From Polynucleobacter sp. Tro8-14-1 (GTDB lineage Bacteria > Pseudomonadota > Gammaproteobacteria > Burkholderiales > Burkholderiaceae): a stretch of DNA of 64,000 nucleotides. Both the position numbers and the translations under genes were made by a program. The notes under the pieces are model-generated. The model made no database searches. It was not told where the DNA came from and saw only the letters and a list, made by a program, of their open reading frames with translations. This document shows, piece by piece, positions 8,274-17,119 of this stretch; within the stretch, counting starts at the first letter, position 1; each line of letters opens with the position of its first letter. The DNA lies in contig NZ_JACVPX010000002.1 in assembly GCF_018881655.1 (NCBI RefSeq), forward strand, positions 209,400-273,399, in the 5' to 3' direction.

Positions 8274-8633
8274 ATGATTAATCTATCTGTATTCAATAGC
8301 CCAATTAGTTTTATTGGCCTATTAGCGCTATCCAATGTATTTATGACATTCGCTTGGTATGCACACTTAAAAAACTTATCAGCCAAGCCATGGTGGATTG
8401 CAGTTTTAGTGAGCTGGGCGATTGCCTTGTTTGAGTATGCCTTGCAGGTTCCAGCCAATCGAATAGGCTATCAGTTTTTTAGTCTGGGACAACTCAAGAT
8501 TGCTCAAGAAGTGATTACTCTCAGTGTATTTGTTCCGTTTGCAGTGTTTTACATGGGCGAGCCATTTAAAACCGATTACATCTGGGCGGGATTATGCTTA
8601 TTGGGCGCCGTCTACTTTATGTTTAGATCATGA
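8274..8633 (+). CDS. DUF486 (DMT family) small membrane protein
   Basis: 119 residues with four hydrophobic helices. Visible family marks are SNVFMTFAWYAHLK in helix 1, the AWAI/FEYALQVPANRIGY segment and FxxFYMGEP before the last helix, all typical of the DUF486 group of drug/metabolite transporter-like proteins. Its function is unassigned; the size suggests a dimeric four-helix transporter. Its stop overlaps the start of the next gene by 4 bases (ATGA), which implies translational coupling. Confidence 0.8.
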   Translation: MINLSVFNSPISFIGLLALSNVFMTFAWYAHLKNLSAKPWWIAVLVSWAIALFEYALQVPANRIGYQFFSLGQLKIAQEVITLSVFVPFAVFYMGEPFKTDYIWAGLCLLGAVYFMFRS

Positions 8634-8866
8634 TTCAGATACAGAACCTTATCTTTGCTTTAGTTATGGGGTGCTTAATGTCTTTAAGCATTACGCTCGC
8701 CACTACTTTTGTTCGTGTTGACCTTGCAGAAAATTTCTTCTGGGCGTGGTTTGAAGTTTGGTCAGTAGCTTACCCAGTGGCTATTGTTTGTATTCTGATT
8801 TACAGGCCATTTGCTAGCAAAATCACTGCAAAGATTATGAATGTACTGGGCCTCAATAAGCCCTAA
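8630..8866 (+). CDS. DUF2798 two-helix membrane protein
   Basis: 78 residues with two hydrophobic segments (about 4-24 and 38-60). The sequence LVMGCLMSLSIT, then FFWAWFEVWSVAYPVAI, and finally the RPFASKITAKIM end match DUF2798. The role is unknown. It overlaps the DUF486 gene by 4 bases, so the two membrane proteins are probably made together. Confidence 0.75.
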   Translation: MIQIQNLIFALVMGCLMSLSITLATTFVRVDLAENFFWAWFEVWSVAYPVAIVCILIYRPFASKITAKIMNVLGLNKP

Positions 8867-8888
8867 GTTATGGATGAGGAATGATTAA

Positions 8889-9134
8889 ATGAATGCATTG
8901 ATGAGGTCTTCTGTTTTGGCTACATGTTGCTCATCTATTTTGAGCGCTTGTGCTGCGGTATATACCGATGCATCAGATTCTAACCATGTTACTTTTCTAA
9001 ATAGTAGCGGCGAATCAGTTGAGAAATTAACTCAGAAGGCCAGCGCCTATTGTGCGCAGTATGGCAAGGTTGCCTCGTTTAAAAGTAGTGATACGCAGTT
9101 GGTTGCTGTCTTTGATTGCAAAACAACACGCTAA
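8889..9134 (+). CDS. Small putative lipoprotein, unknown
   Basis: 81 residues. The N-terminus is a signal peptide with a lipobox LSAC (Cys21), preceded by two further cysteines at 13-14. The mature 60 residues are polar and contain two cysteines (ASAYCAQYG and VFDCKTT) that could form a disulfide in the periplasm. It resembles the short, lipobox-bearing hypothetical proteins common in this group, without a named family. It is 22 bases after the DUF2798 gene and convergent with prfC. Confidence 0.55.
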   Translation: MNALMRSSVLATCCSSILSACAAVYTDASDSNHVTFLNSSGESVEKLTQKASAYCAQYGKVASFKSSDTQLVAVFDCKTTR

Positions 9135-9156
9135 TTTAATGCAACCGCTGGGCGAA

Positions 9157-10821
9157 TTAGCCTGCCATATCGGATTGATAAATTAAGCCAGCATGCTCTC
9201 TGAGGGCATGGAATTGAATGGACTCCCAACGTTGTTGGGCAACGTCCAGCTCTGATTTATGTGATGCCAAGAAAACGGATGCACCCACTACGTCTTCTGC
9301 CATGCGGTGGATATTTTCTTGGGTAAATTTTTTCAGGGCAACTGGATCATCTGAACTAACCCAGCGAGCCAGGCTATAGCGGGCAGGCAAAAGGCGCACT
9401 TCCGCGCCATATTCAGTTTGGAGGCGATGGCTTACCACCTCAAATTGAAGTTGACCAAAGGCGCCAAGTAGCATGGTGCCCCCAGCCATTGGCCTAAAGA
9501 CCTGAATAGCCCCCTCTTCACCCAATTGCATCAGTCCAGTGCGTAATTGCTTAGAGCGCAAAGGATCGGCGGACTCAACCATGCGGAAAATTTCTGGTGC
9601 AAAGAATGGGAGCCCCGTAAATTGCAATTGCTCGCCTTCGGTTAAGGTGTCACCCAATCGCAGTAAGCCATGATTTGGCAAGCCAATGATGTCGCCTGGA
9701 AAAGCCTCATCCAAAATATCCCGTCTTTGGGATAAGAAAGATAGCGCATTGTTGGTTCGTACTTCTTTGCCGTTGCGACAAATCTTGAGTTTCATGCCGC
9801 GCTGAAAATGGCCAGAACAGATGCGTAAAAAAGCTACACGGTCACGATGTGCTGGATCCATATTGGCCTGAATCTTGAATACAACTGCTGAGAACTTGTT
9901 CTCGGCAGGGCTGACCTCACGTTGCAAGGCTTTACGTGAGCCTGGCGATGGTGCGAGCTCAACCAATGTATTGAGAATCTCCCGCACACCAAAGTTGTTG
10001 ATAGCTGAACCAAAGAAGACCGGTGACTGGCGGCCAGCCAGAAAGGCTTTGAGATCAAAGGCTGGCATTGCTTCTTTGATCAGCTCCACTTCAGCTAGGG
10101 CATTTTCTAAGTCTGTGCCCAGACGCTCTTTAAGGGCTGGATCATTTATATCAACCACCGCATGTGAATCCTCGGTAACGCGATCTTCACCAGCCTTGAA
10201 CATGCGCATACGAGAATTAGCAATATCAATCACACCAGCAAAAGATTTACCCATGCCAACCGGCCAAGTGAACGGTACTACTTCAATGCCCAGCGCGGTT
10301 TCAATCTCATCCATTAATTCCATAGGAGGCTTAACCTCACGGTCCATCTTATTAATGAATGTCACGATAGGCGTATTACGCGCACGGCAAACTTCAAGCA
10401 AGCGCAATGTTTGAGATTCAACACCATTAGCAGCATCAATCACCATGAGAGCGGAGTCAACCGCAGTCAACACACGATAGGTGTCCTCGGAGAAGTCTTG
10501 GTGGCCTGGTGTATCTAATAAGTTAATGATGCAATCACGGTATTCCATTTGCATCACCGAGCTTGCTACAGAGATGCCGCGCTGCTTTTCAATTTCCATC
10601 CAGTCAGATGTTGCATGACGGCTGGCTTTACGCGCTTTAACACTACCCGCAATTTGAATAGCTCCCGCATACAGCAGTAACTTTTCTGTAAGCGTAGTTT
10701 TACCTGCATCTGGGTGAGAGATGATTGCAAAGCTTCGACGTCTAAGTACTTCTGCGCCTGGAGTGCTGGAGGTAAGAGTTTCGATGGTAATTCTGCGTTG
10801 AGTATCTAGGTTCGGAGGCAA
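9157..10821 (-). CDS. prfC: Peptide chain release factor 3
   Basis: 554 residues. The GTPase domain is at the N-terminus: P-loop SHPDAGKTTLTEKLL near residue 36, DTPGHQDF and NKMDRE motifs, followed by the RF3-specific RMFKAGEDR region and EF-Tu-like domain 2, and a C-terminal domain ending in the LARWVS segment. RF3 removes RF1/RF2 from the ribosome after peptide release using GTP. It is slightly longer than the usual 525-545 residues because of about 20 extra N-terminal residues. It lies 21 bases after the rluF-like gene on the same strand. Confidence 0.95.
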   Translation of the reverse strand: MPPNLDTQRRITIETLTSSTPGAEVLRRRSFAIISHPDAGKTTLTEKLLLYAGAIQIAGSVKARKASRHATSDWMEIEKQRGISVASSVMQMEYRDCIINLLDTPGHQDFSEDTYRVLTAVDSALMVIDAANGVESQTLRLLEVCRARNTPIVTFINKMDREVKPPMELMDEIETALGIEVVPFTWPVGMGKSFAGVIDIANSRMRMFKAGEDRVTEDSHAVVDINDPALKERLGTDLENALAEVELIKEAMPAFDLKAFLAGRQSPVFFGSAINNFGVREILNTLVELAPSPGSRKALQREVSPAENKFSAVVFKIQANMDPAHRDRVAFLRICSGHFQRGMKLKICRNGKEVRTNNALSFLSQRRDILDEAFPGDIIGLPNHGLLRLGDTLTEGEQLQFTGLPFFAPEIFRMVESADPLRSKQLRTGLMQLGEEGAIQVFRPMAGGTMLLGAFGQLQFEVVSHRLQTEYGAEVRLLPARYSLARWVSSDDPVALKKFTQENIHRMAEDVVGASVFLASHKSELDVAQQRWESIQFHALREHAGLIYQSDMAG

Positions 10822-10842
10822 TTATAAGCGTGCCAAGGTGCT

Positions 10843-11580
10843 TCAGAACTGCTCATGAGCCCCTACATAGCGCCATTGCCCGGGAGGAAGCGGTCCCAAT
10901 GAGATGCGACCCATTCTGACGCGTTTGAGGCCTATCACTTTGAGGCCCACCATCTCACACATCCGACGAATTTGGCGCTTACGCCCTTCACGCAATACAA
11001 AGCGAAGCTGATCTTCGTTCTGCCAGCTAACCTGTGCAGGTTTGAGTTCTACTCCATCAAGAGAGAGACCATGTTTTAAGCGATCTAAATCTTCAAAAGA
11101 GAGAGCCCCCTCTACGCGCACTAAATATTCTTTTTCGATGGGGCTGTTTTCACCAATCAATAATTTGGCGATACGACCATCTTGAGTCAGAACTAGCATG
11201 CCTGTAGAGTCAATATCTAGCCTGCCTGCTGGCGCTAGCCCTTTGGTATTAAAGCGAGGGCTTCTACCTTTATCAAGCGGGCTGGCAAAGTAATTTTCAG
11301 GGGTAATCAAAGAGGCCGCCGGTTGATATTCTTGTTCGTCGTCATAGTGAGAAATGTAGCCAACGGGTTTATTCAGAATGACGGTAATGCGAGAGGCTTG
11401 CTGTGCTTTGGCGCCAGATTGCAACTCAATTTTTTGATCACGGTAGGCGCGAACACCTAATTCATTCACCACTTCGCCATCTACTGTGACTAAACCTTGC
11501 TCAATGTATGAATCGGCTTCACGACGGGAGCAAAGACCAAGCTCAGAGAGTAATTTTGAGACGCGTACTTTTTCTTCCAT
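10843..11580 (-). CDS. rluF: rRNA pseudouridine synthase, RluF-like (RsuA family)
   Basis: 245 residues. An S4 RNA-binding domain occupies about 6-60 ([20 protein letters not shown]). The catalytic Asp lies in [17 protein letters not shown] near residues 126-142, and the C-terminal [16 protein letters not shown] motif is typical of the RsuA/RluB/RluE/RluF group. The KEYLV segment and the RMC motif fit RluF (23S rRNA U2604) better than RluB, which is usually longer, but subfamily assignment by eye is uncertain. It acts on rRNA in the cytoplasm and is probably co-transcribed with prfC. Confidence 0.8.
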   Translation of the reverse strand: MEEKVRVSKLLSELGLCSRREADSYIEQGLVTVDGEVVNELGVRAYRDQKIELQSGAKAQQASRITVILNKPVGYISHYDDEQEYQPAASLITPENYFASPLDKGRSPRFNTKGLAPAGRLDIDSTGMLVLTQDGRIAKLLIGENSPIEKEYLVRVEGALSFEDLDRLKHGLSLDGVELKPAQVSWQNEDQLRFVLREGRKRQIRRMCEMVGLKVIGLKRVRMGRISLGPLPPGQWRYVGAHEQF

Positions 11581-11680
11581 GCTTGCATTATCCGATATTA
11601 GGGTTAAATACTGGCCTGGAGTTAAGATGGGGGCAGACGAAATAAAAAAGCCTGCTCATAATTTAATAAAGGATGACCAA

Positions 11681-13009
11681 ATGACTATTGCATTAAAAAA
11701 ACCACCAATCTATAAAATCCTTTATTTTCAAGTACTTACAGCCGTTGTAATTGGTGTTTTGCTGGGTCATTTTTACCCAAGCTTGGGTACAGAAATGAAA
11801 CCATTTGGGGATGCCTTCATTAAAGGCATCAAGATGTTAATTGCCCCCATTATTTTCTGTACGGTGGTTCTAGGTATTGCCGGCATGGAAGACATGAAGA
11901 AGGTGGGCAAAACTGGTGGACTCGCACTGTTGTACTTTGAGATTGTGAGCACGATTGCTTTGATGGTCGGCTTAGTTGTAGTGAATGTGCTTCAGCCTGG
12001 TGCTGGCATGAACATCGATCCAGCAAGCTTAGACACCAAAGGAATTGCTTCGTATACCGGGCCCGGAAAAATAGGTACTACTACAGATTTCTTAATGAAT
12101 ATTATCCCGAGCAGTGCGGTTGATGCATTTGCTAAGGGTGAAATTTTGCAGGTTCTTTTCATTGCAATCTTGTTTGGATTTGCATTGCATAAGTTTGGTG
12201 GTCGCGGAACAATGGTGTTCGACTTAATTGAAAAAACATCCCATGTTCTCTTTGACATGATTGGTGTGATTATGAAGTTTGCGCCTATTGGTGCATTTGG
12301 CGCAATGTCATTCACCATTGGCAAATACGGCATAGTCTCTTTATTCTCTTTGGGCAAACTCATGGGCTCGTTTTATTTAACCTGCCTACTCTTTGTGTTC
12401 ATTGTTTTAGGAATCATCGCGCGAATTAATGGGTTCAATATTTTTAAATTCGTGCGCTACATTAAAGAAGAGTTGTTAATTGTTTTGGGAACCTCATCAT
12501 CCGAATCCGTCTTGCCACGCATGATGGAAAAAATGGAGCTGTTGGGCGCCAAGAAAGCGTGCGTTGGTTTAGTTATTCCAACGGGTTATTCATTCAATTT
12601 AGATGGCACCTCTATTTATTTAACAATGGCTGCAGTATTTATTGCGCAAGCAACCAATACGCCGATGACACTCATGCAGGAGGTTATGCTCTTGCTAGTG
12701 CTATTGCTCACATCTAAAGGTGCAGCAGGCGTAACTGGTAGTGGCTTTATCGTTTTGGCAGCCACCCTTTCTGCTGTTGGAGATGTTCCGGTTGCTGGTT
12801 TAGCAATCATCTTGGGCATCGACCGCTTTATGTCTGAAGCACGAGCGCTGACGAATTTAGTTGGCAATGGCGTGGCTACGATTGTGGTTGCCAAGTGGAC
12901 TGGCGAGCTAGATCAAAAGCAGTTAACTAGCGTCCTTAATCGCGACAATTGGATTGAAGCACAAGAGCCAGAATTGATCTTGGATCAAAAGCAAGACAAA
13001 ATGCGCTGA
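11681..13009 (+). CDS. dctA: C4-dicarboxylate transport protein DctA
   Basis: 442 residues. A cation:dicarboxylate symporter (DAACS family) that imports succinate, fumarate, malate and possibly orotate at the inner membrane. Family hallmarks are [19 protein letters not shown] at the start, [16 protein letters not shown], the serine-rich loop [12 protein letters not shown], and [12 protein letters not shown]. The ATG at 11681 follows AAAGGA with normal spacing and gives the standard length. An alternative ATG at 11627, also with a GGAG element, would add 18 residues not present in the family. Single gene, divergent from the rluF-like gene. Confidence 0.9.
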   Translation: MTIALKKPPIYKILYFQVLTAVVIGVLLGHFYPSLGTEMKPFGDAFIKGIKMLIAPIIFCTVVLGIAGMEDMKKVGKTGGLALLYFEIVSTIALMVGLVVVNVLQPGAGMNIDPASLDTKGIASYTGPGKIGTTTDFLMNIIPSSAVDAFAKGEILQVLFIAILFGFALHKFGGRGTMVFDLIEKTSHVLFDMIGVIMKFAPIGAFGAMSFTIGKYGIVSLFSLGKLMGSFYLTCLLFVFIVLGIIARINGFNIFKFVRYIKEELLIVLGTSSSESVLPRMMEKMELLGAKKACVGLVIPTGYSFNLDGTSIYLTMAAVFIAQATNTPMTLMQEVMLLLVLLLTSKGAAGVTGSGFIVLAATLSAVGDVPVAGLAIILGIDRFMSEARALTNLVGNGVATIVVAKWTGELDQKQLTSVLNRDNWIEAQEPELILDQKQDKMR

Positions 13010-13012
13010 TAT

Positions 13013-14431
13013 TTAAGTGCGCACAATATGAACGCTACAGGGAGCCTCTTCGACAATCTTGGTCATCGAGGTTCTCCAGGGCGTTACTTTATTAGGCAGC
13101 TTATGTGATGCCCCAATCAAAATGAGGGAAGCATCATTGTCCTTGGCAAATTCAACGATTCGAGAGGCGGGATCAAGCGCCTCAAGTACGTGATAAGAAA
13201 TTCTTTCAGGTGGTAATTTGAGTGGTTTAGCCCACTCCATCAATTGCACTAGGTGGCCGCGGACGATGCCGCTAGCGGTTTGGCTTTCATGATTGCCTTC
13301 ATAGGTTGGTGTGCTGGCAATCGTGCTCAAACAAATTAGGCGGCTTTCAGGATAGGCCTGTAATAAATTTTTCGCTGTAACTTGCATGCGCTCACGCAGA
13401 GCTTCATCAGACTGACGCGTATCAATCGCAGCAATCATGAGGGGCGCATCAAGGTTGCCCATACTAGGCCGTGGGCTGGGAGAGGGCTCGTAACCAGCAG
13501 CTTTGAACATGCCTTTGAGATTTTCCCAAAAGCTAGGTGGCTCAACCCGGTCGGCTCGTTCGGTGAGCGTAACGCCCTCGGGGTCTCGCAATACTTGACG
13601 TAAGCGCGCTGCGCTTTGATAGCGATCGGCAGCGCGTGGCTCTAGACATCTGAGCACTACTTCCTGTAACCAGCGAGGAATTTCTCTACGAATAGCGCGT
13701 GGTGGAAAGGGTTCTGCCCACATCCGTTTACGTAGACCACTCATTGTTTGAGGGTTACCAAATGGCAGTTCGCCAGTCAGCAACTCATACATGATCACGC
13801 CAATAGAAAAAATATCACTTCGCGAATCAGAGCGAATGCCGGCTACTTGTTCTGGAGAAATATAAGGCGCAGAGCCGATACCTTTTCGCATCTCTTCTGC
13901 AAGCAAGTCTGGGTATCGAGCGTGGTGCGACAAACCAAAATCAATGAGCGTTAACTTCCCCTTCTCATCAATCAAAATATTTTCAGGCTTGACATCTAGG
14001 TGGATGGCATCTTGTGAGTGCAGTGACTGAACGGCTTGCGCTAAATCTGCCCCAATGCGTACTACCTCATCAATCGTAAATACTTTACCTTCCTTGATGT
14101 AATCTTCTAATGGCCGGCCCTCAACCCTTTCCATTGCAATATAAGGACGCGTGGCCATATTGCCTGAACCTAAATATTGAGGAACGTAAGGACTTTTTAG
14201 GGAGCGCAAGATAGTGAGTTCGGTTTCAAAGCCGATCAAACTTTCAACCGGTTGATCTCTGCCAACACGCGGGATTTTCAGCAAGATAGGGACATCTATC
14301 CCCTCTTTAGTTGCTGAAAAAAGGCTCGCCATTCCGCCGCGGTGAACTTCCTTGCCTAAAACAAATCCATCTACTATTTTGCCTTCTTGAAATATATCGT
14401 CTACTGCTTGAATGTCGGTATTGATGGGCAT
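13013..14431 (-). CDS. Serine/threonine protein kinase fused to a universal stress protein domain
   Basis: 472 residues. A Hanks-type kinase domain spans about 20-285: glycine loop GKEVHRGGMASLF, the lysine in ILLKIP, the alphaC Glu in FETELTIL, catalytic loop HLDVKPEN near residue 143, DFG near 163 and an APYISPEQ activation end. The usual HRD arginine is replaced by Leu, so this is a non-RD kinase. After a proline-rich linker (about 290-330), the rest is a UspA-like domain ending in LILIGAS and CSVHIVRT. There is no membrane segment or PASTA domain. It starts 3 bases after the metallophosphoesterase, so the pair is almost certainly co-expressed. Confidence 0.85.
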   Translation of the reverse strand: MPINTDIQAVDDIFQEGKIVDGFVLGKEVHRGGMASLFSATKEGIDVPILLKIPRVGRDQPVESLIGFETELTILRSLKSPYVPQYLGSGNMATRPYIAMERVEGRPLEDYIKEGKVFTIDEVVRIGADLAQAVQSLHSQDAIHLDVKPENILIDEKGKLTLIDFGLSHHARYPDLLAEEMRKGIGSAPYISPEQVAGIRSDSRSDIFSIGVIMYELLTGELPFGNPQTMSGLRKRMWAEPFPPRAIRREIPRWLQEVVLRCLEPRAADRYQSAARLRQVLRDPEGVTLTERADRVEPPSFWENLKGMFKAAGYEPSPSPRPSMGNLDAPLMIAAIDTRQSDEALRERMQVTAKNLLQAYPESRLICLSTIASTPTYEGNHESQTASGIVRGHLVQLMEWAKPLKLPPERISYHVLEALDPASRIVEFAKDNDASLILIGASHKLPNKVTPWRTSMTKIVEEAPCSVHIVRT

Positions 14432-14434
14432 TGT

Positions 14435-15187
14435 TTATTTGCCGGTGATGAGGCGGTTTGCCAGGTCTTCTGGCAGGCCAGCGCGACGTACTTTCTCTGC
14501 GGCAGTGTAGTGATCGTAGGGCGTACGATGAAATGTAAGGGCTTCTGAAGCGGGCTCAAAAACAGCAAAGCAGGCCTCTGGATTGCCATCTCTAGGTTGA
14601 CCAAGAGAGCCAACAACACCTACCCATTGGCGATGAGGTAGTACCGGAATTTCATCGCCAGGGTGTGGTGCAAATCGAATGAGTTTCCCAACAGCGCTTT
14701 GATAAAAAAGCGCTTGCTCATGTGCATGACCAACAAAAGTGTAATTTTTGCCAGAGCTTTGTACACAACGCCATGCACTCATGCTGTCAGTAATGTAATT
14801 CCACTCGGCTGGATTGTAAGCAGAGGCATGCACAAAACAAATCCGATCTTCTTGAACCATCAGAGGAAGATTTTTAAGGAAATCTACATGGTCATTATTT
14901 AATTGAGATTTAGTCCACTCAATTGCGGCATTGGCGCTGGCGTTCATTTGATTACGGCTATCCTTAAAAACAGCCTCATCATGGTTGCCAAGAATGGCAA
15001 TCGCTTTTTTATTTTCTACAAGCCCGGCAACGCGTTCAAGCAGTGCAACAGGGTCGGCGTTATAGCCCACGAGGTCCCCCAGAAACACCATGCGAGTAAC
15101 GCCAAGTTCCTCGGCACGAGCCATGCAGGCATCAAAAGCCTCTAAATTGCTGTGGAGATCGGCAAATAGCCCAATACGTTCAGTCAT
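14435..15187 (-). CDS. Calcineurin-like metallophosphoesterase
   Basis: 250 residues with all metal-binding motifs of the class: DLHSN near residue 9, GDLVGYNADP near 38, GNHDE near 69, FVHAS near 125 and GHAHEQ near 158. The group with GDLVGYGxxP belongs to the DevT/YfcE-related phosphodiesterases and protein phosphatases that use two metals. The substrate is unknown. Its position as the first gene before the kinase-Usp fusion, with only 3 bases between, suggests it may reverse that kinase's phosphorylation. This is inference from context. Confidence 0.85.
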   Translation of the reverse strand: MTERIGLFADLHSNLEAFDACMARAEELGVTRMVFLGDLVGYNADPVALLERVAGLVENKKAIAILGNHDEAVFKDSRNQMNASANAAIEWTKSQLNNDHVDFLKNLPLMVQEDRICFVHASAYNPAEWNYITDSMSAWRCVQSSGKNYTFVGHAHEQALFYQSAVGKLIRFAPHPGDEIPVLPHRQWVGVVGSLGQPRDGNPEACFAVFEPASEALTFHRTPYDHYTAAEKVRRAGLPEDLANRLITGK

Positions 15188-15212
15188 CCCTTAATGATAG
15201 GACAAAAGGCCC

Positions 15213-16112
15213 CTAGAAAGAAGGGTTATAGGGGCTCGGACCATTATCTGGTCGATTTTTAAAGCGCTTGTGAACCCAGTAGTATTCGGCCGGCCGAAGT
15301 CGAATTTCTGCCTCAAAGCATTGATTAAGGCGTGCGGTGTCTGACTTGGGGTCTGCCCCAGGAAAATTCTCTAAAGGCTTCCCAATTTCGCAAAGGTAAC
15401 CTGATTCATCTGCTTTTAATGTGGTGGTCATTAAGCATACGTCAGCGCCAGTAATTTTTGCTAAACGAGAAATGGTGGTGATGGTATTTGTTTGAATTCC
15501 AAAAAATGGTACAAATTCAGAATCCTTAAGACCTAAATCAAGATCCGGCGCAATGATGATGAAGTCCCCGTTGCGAATTTCTCGGATGATCGCCTTTGCG
15601 TTGCCTTGGCGATCAATTGAATTCCCGCCAAAGCGATTACGCCATTCGACAATTCGTTTGTTAAAGAATGGATTCTTCATTCTCTGAAAAAATCCTGAAG
15701 TGCGCGGCCAATGTTTTGTTTTGGAGAGCGCGCTCAAAATAATGCTGCCCTCAATCCCTGTGAAATGCATGTTTACTAAGATGCGCGGTTTTTTGCTTGA
15801 GAGGTCAACCGCTGATTTCACCTCAATCATATTGCTCAGTTGTTTAGAGCTGCCGCACCAGATAATGCTTTTCTCTACCAGACTACGCCCAAGCAAGCGC
15901 CAATGCTCTTTGGCAAGACCGTCGATTTCAGCCGGACTTAAGCTTGGAAAGCATAAATGGAGATTTGTTTTGACCACTCGACTTCTATCGCTTGGAATTC
16001 GAGCCGCAATATATCCAAGGCCGTAGCCCAGAGCAACCAGAAACCTATAAGGCAAAAGGGCAAGAAGCTTGAGTAGAACGACGACTACTTGATTGGAAAA
16101 AGACTTCAGCAA
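15213..16112 (-). CDS. LpxL/HtrB-type lipid A acyltransferase (copy 1)
   Basis: 299 residues. One N-terminal hydrophobic anchor, then the lysophospholipid acyltransferase fold. The catalytic HxxxxE motif appears as NMHFTGIEG near residue 115, with [24 protein letters not shown] and FVPFFGIQT as later conserved blocks. It transfers a secondary acyl chain to lipid A precursors at the inner membrane. It closely resembles the 299-residue copy at 38415-39314, so the two are probably duplicates. Carbonic anhydrase is immediately upstream, one base away. Confidence 0.85.
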   Translation of the reverse strand: MLKSFSNQVVVVLLKLLALLPYRFLVALGYGLGYIAARIPSDRSRVVKTNLHLCFPSLSPAEIDGLAKEHWRLLGRSLVEKSIIWCGSSKQLSNMIEVKSAVDLSSKKPRILVNMHFTGIEGSIILSALSKTKHWPRTSGFFQRMKNPFFNKRIVEWRNRFGGNSIDRQGNAKAIIREIRNGDFIIIAPDLDLGLKDSEFVPFFGIQTNTITTISRLAKITGADVCLMTTTLKADESGYLCEIGKPLENFPGADPKSDTARLNQCFEAEIRLRPAEYYWVHKRFKNRPDNGPSPYNPSF

Positions 16113-16113
16113 A

Positions 16114-16785
16114 TTAGTTTTGCTCTGATTCGTAACGGTTGATGGACTTCTTGTAGCGCACTAACATTTCTTCTGTAGAGCTGATCGACATACCTAAATC
16201 ATTTACTAGGCCCGTATCAAGACGATATGCCCAGCCGTGAACAGTGAGATCTTGCCCACGCGCCCAAGCATCTTGCACGATAGTTGTTTCGCATACGTTA
16301 ACTACTTGTTCAATAACATTGAGTTCGCAAAGTCGATCTTGACGCTTAGGAGTTGGAATAGCTTCACCTAAATAACGCTCATGTTTTTGATGTACGTCTT
16401 TTACATGACGCAACCAGTTATCAGCAAGACCTACGCGTTGATCACTTAGTGCCGCGTGGACACCGGCACATCCATAGTGACCAACCACCAGAATGTGCTT
16501 GACCTTAAGCAAGTCAATTGCAAATTGAATAACGGATAAACAATTTAGATCAGTGTGAACTACAACGTTAGCTACGTTGCGGTGAACAAATAGCTCGCCT
16601 GGCAATAGGTCTACGATTTCGTTTGCGGGCACGCGACTATCTGCGCAGCCAATCCAGAGATACTCTGGTGCCTGTTGGTTAACTAGGCGCTTAAAGAAGT
16701 CAGGATCTTTTGCGATCATGCCTTCGGCCCACTCTCGGTTGCTTGTAAAGAGATGCTCTAGGGCTTGAGAATTTTTGTATGGCAT
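16114..16785 (-). CDS. can: Carbonic anhydrase, beta class
   Basis: 223 residues. The zinc ligands are visible: Cys47 and the paired Asp49-Arg51 in CADSR, and the His and Cys in GHYGCAGV about 55 residues on. HRNVANVV and the C-terminal GWAYRLDTGLV segment complete the beta-class signature. The enzyme interconverts CO2 and bicarbonate in the cytoplasm, feeding biotin-dependent carboxylases. It overlaps no neighbour but is one base from the acyltransferase, so the two may be co-transcribed. It is divergent from the yggU-like gene. Confidence 0.93.
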   Translation of the reverse strand: MPYKNSQALEHLFTSNREWAEGMIAKDPDFFKRLVNQQAPEYLWIGCADSRVPANEIVDLLPGELFVHRNVANVVVHTDLNCLSVIQFAIDLLKVKHILVVGHYGCAGVHAALSDQRVGLADNWLRHVKDVHQKHERYLGEAIPTPKRQDRLCELNVIEQVVNVCETTIVQDAWARGQDLTVHGWAYRLDTGLVNDLGMSISSTEEMLVRYKKSINRYESEQN

Positions 16786-16807
16786 GTTTTCAGTTTAAAG
16801 TACTTTA

Positions 16808-17104
16808 ATGACGCCTAATTGGTTAAAACAAACCCCCACCGGAATAATCTTAAATTTGCATTGTCAGCCAGGAGCCAAAGTGACCAAGGTCGTTGGCCTG
16901 CATGACGGCTGTTTAAAGATTTCTTTACAGGCGCCTGCCTTAGAAAATAAGGCTAATGAGCTATTATTGGCTTGGCTTTCTAAGCAATTAAGGGTGCCTC
17001 AAAAACAAATTCAATTCGTTTCTGGTCAAAATAGCCGCAAGAAACGAGTAGAAATTTGGGGCCCCATCAGTCCCGAGCAAATTGTACAGTTGTTGAGCCC
17101 TTGA
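16808..17104 (+). CDS. DUF167 (YggU) family protein
   Basis: 98 residues forming a single DUF167 domain: HCQPGAKVTKVVGLHDG near residue 20, then KISLQAPALENKANELLLAWL and the SGQNSRKKRVEIWG end. These are the conserved strands and helix of the YggU family, whose structure is known for the E. coli protein but whose role is not. It is small and cytoplasmic. In many proteobacteria it follows yggT; here it stands alone between carbonic anhydrase and the lpxO-like gene. Confidence 0.85.
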   Translation: MTPNWLKQTPTGIILNLHCQPGAKVTKVVGLHDGCLKISLQAPALENKANELLLAWLSKQLRVPQKQIQFVSGQNSRKKRVEIWGPISPEQIVQLLSP

Positions 17105-17119
17105 TTTAAAGGTCGGCGC

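Noticed and set aside
9875..10414. 179-residue open frame antisense to prfC
   Set aside because: Ser/Arg-rich composition typical of an antisense frame; prfC on the other strand is clear.
11486..11680. Upstream extension of dctA by 65 codons
   Set aside because: This part lies opposite the rluF-like gene start and does not resemble DctA. The ATG at 11681 with AAAGGA fits the family; ATG 11627 remains a minor alternative.
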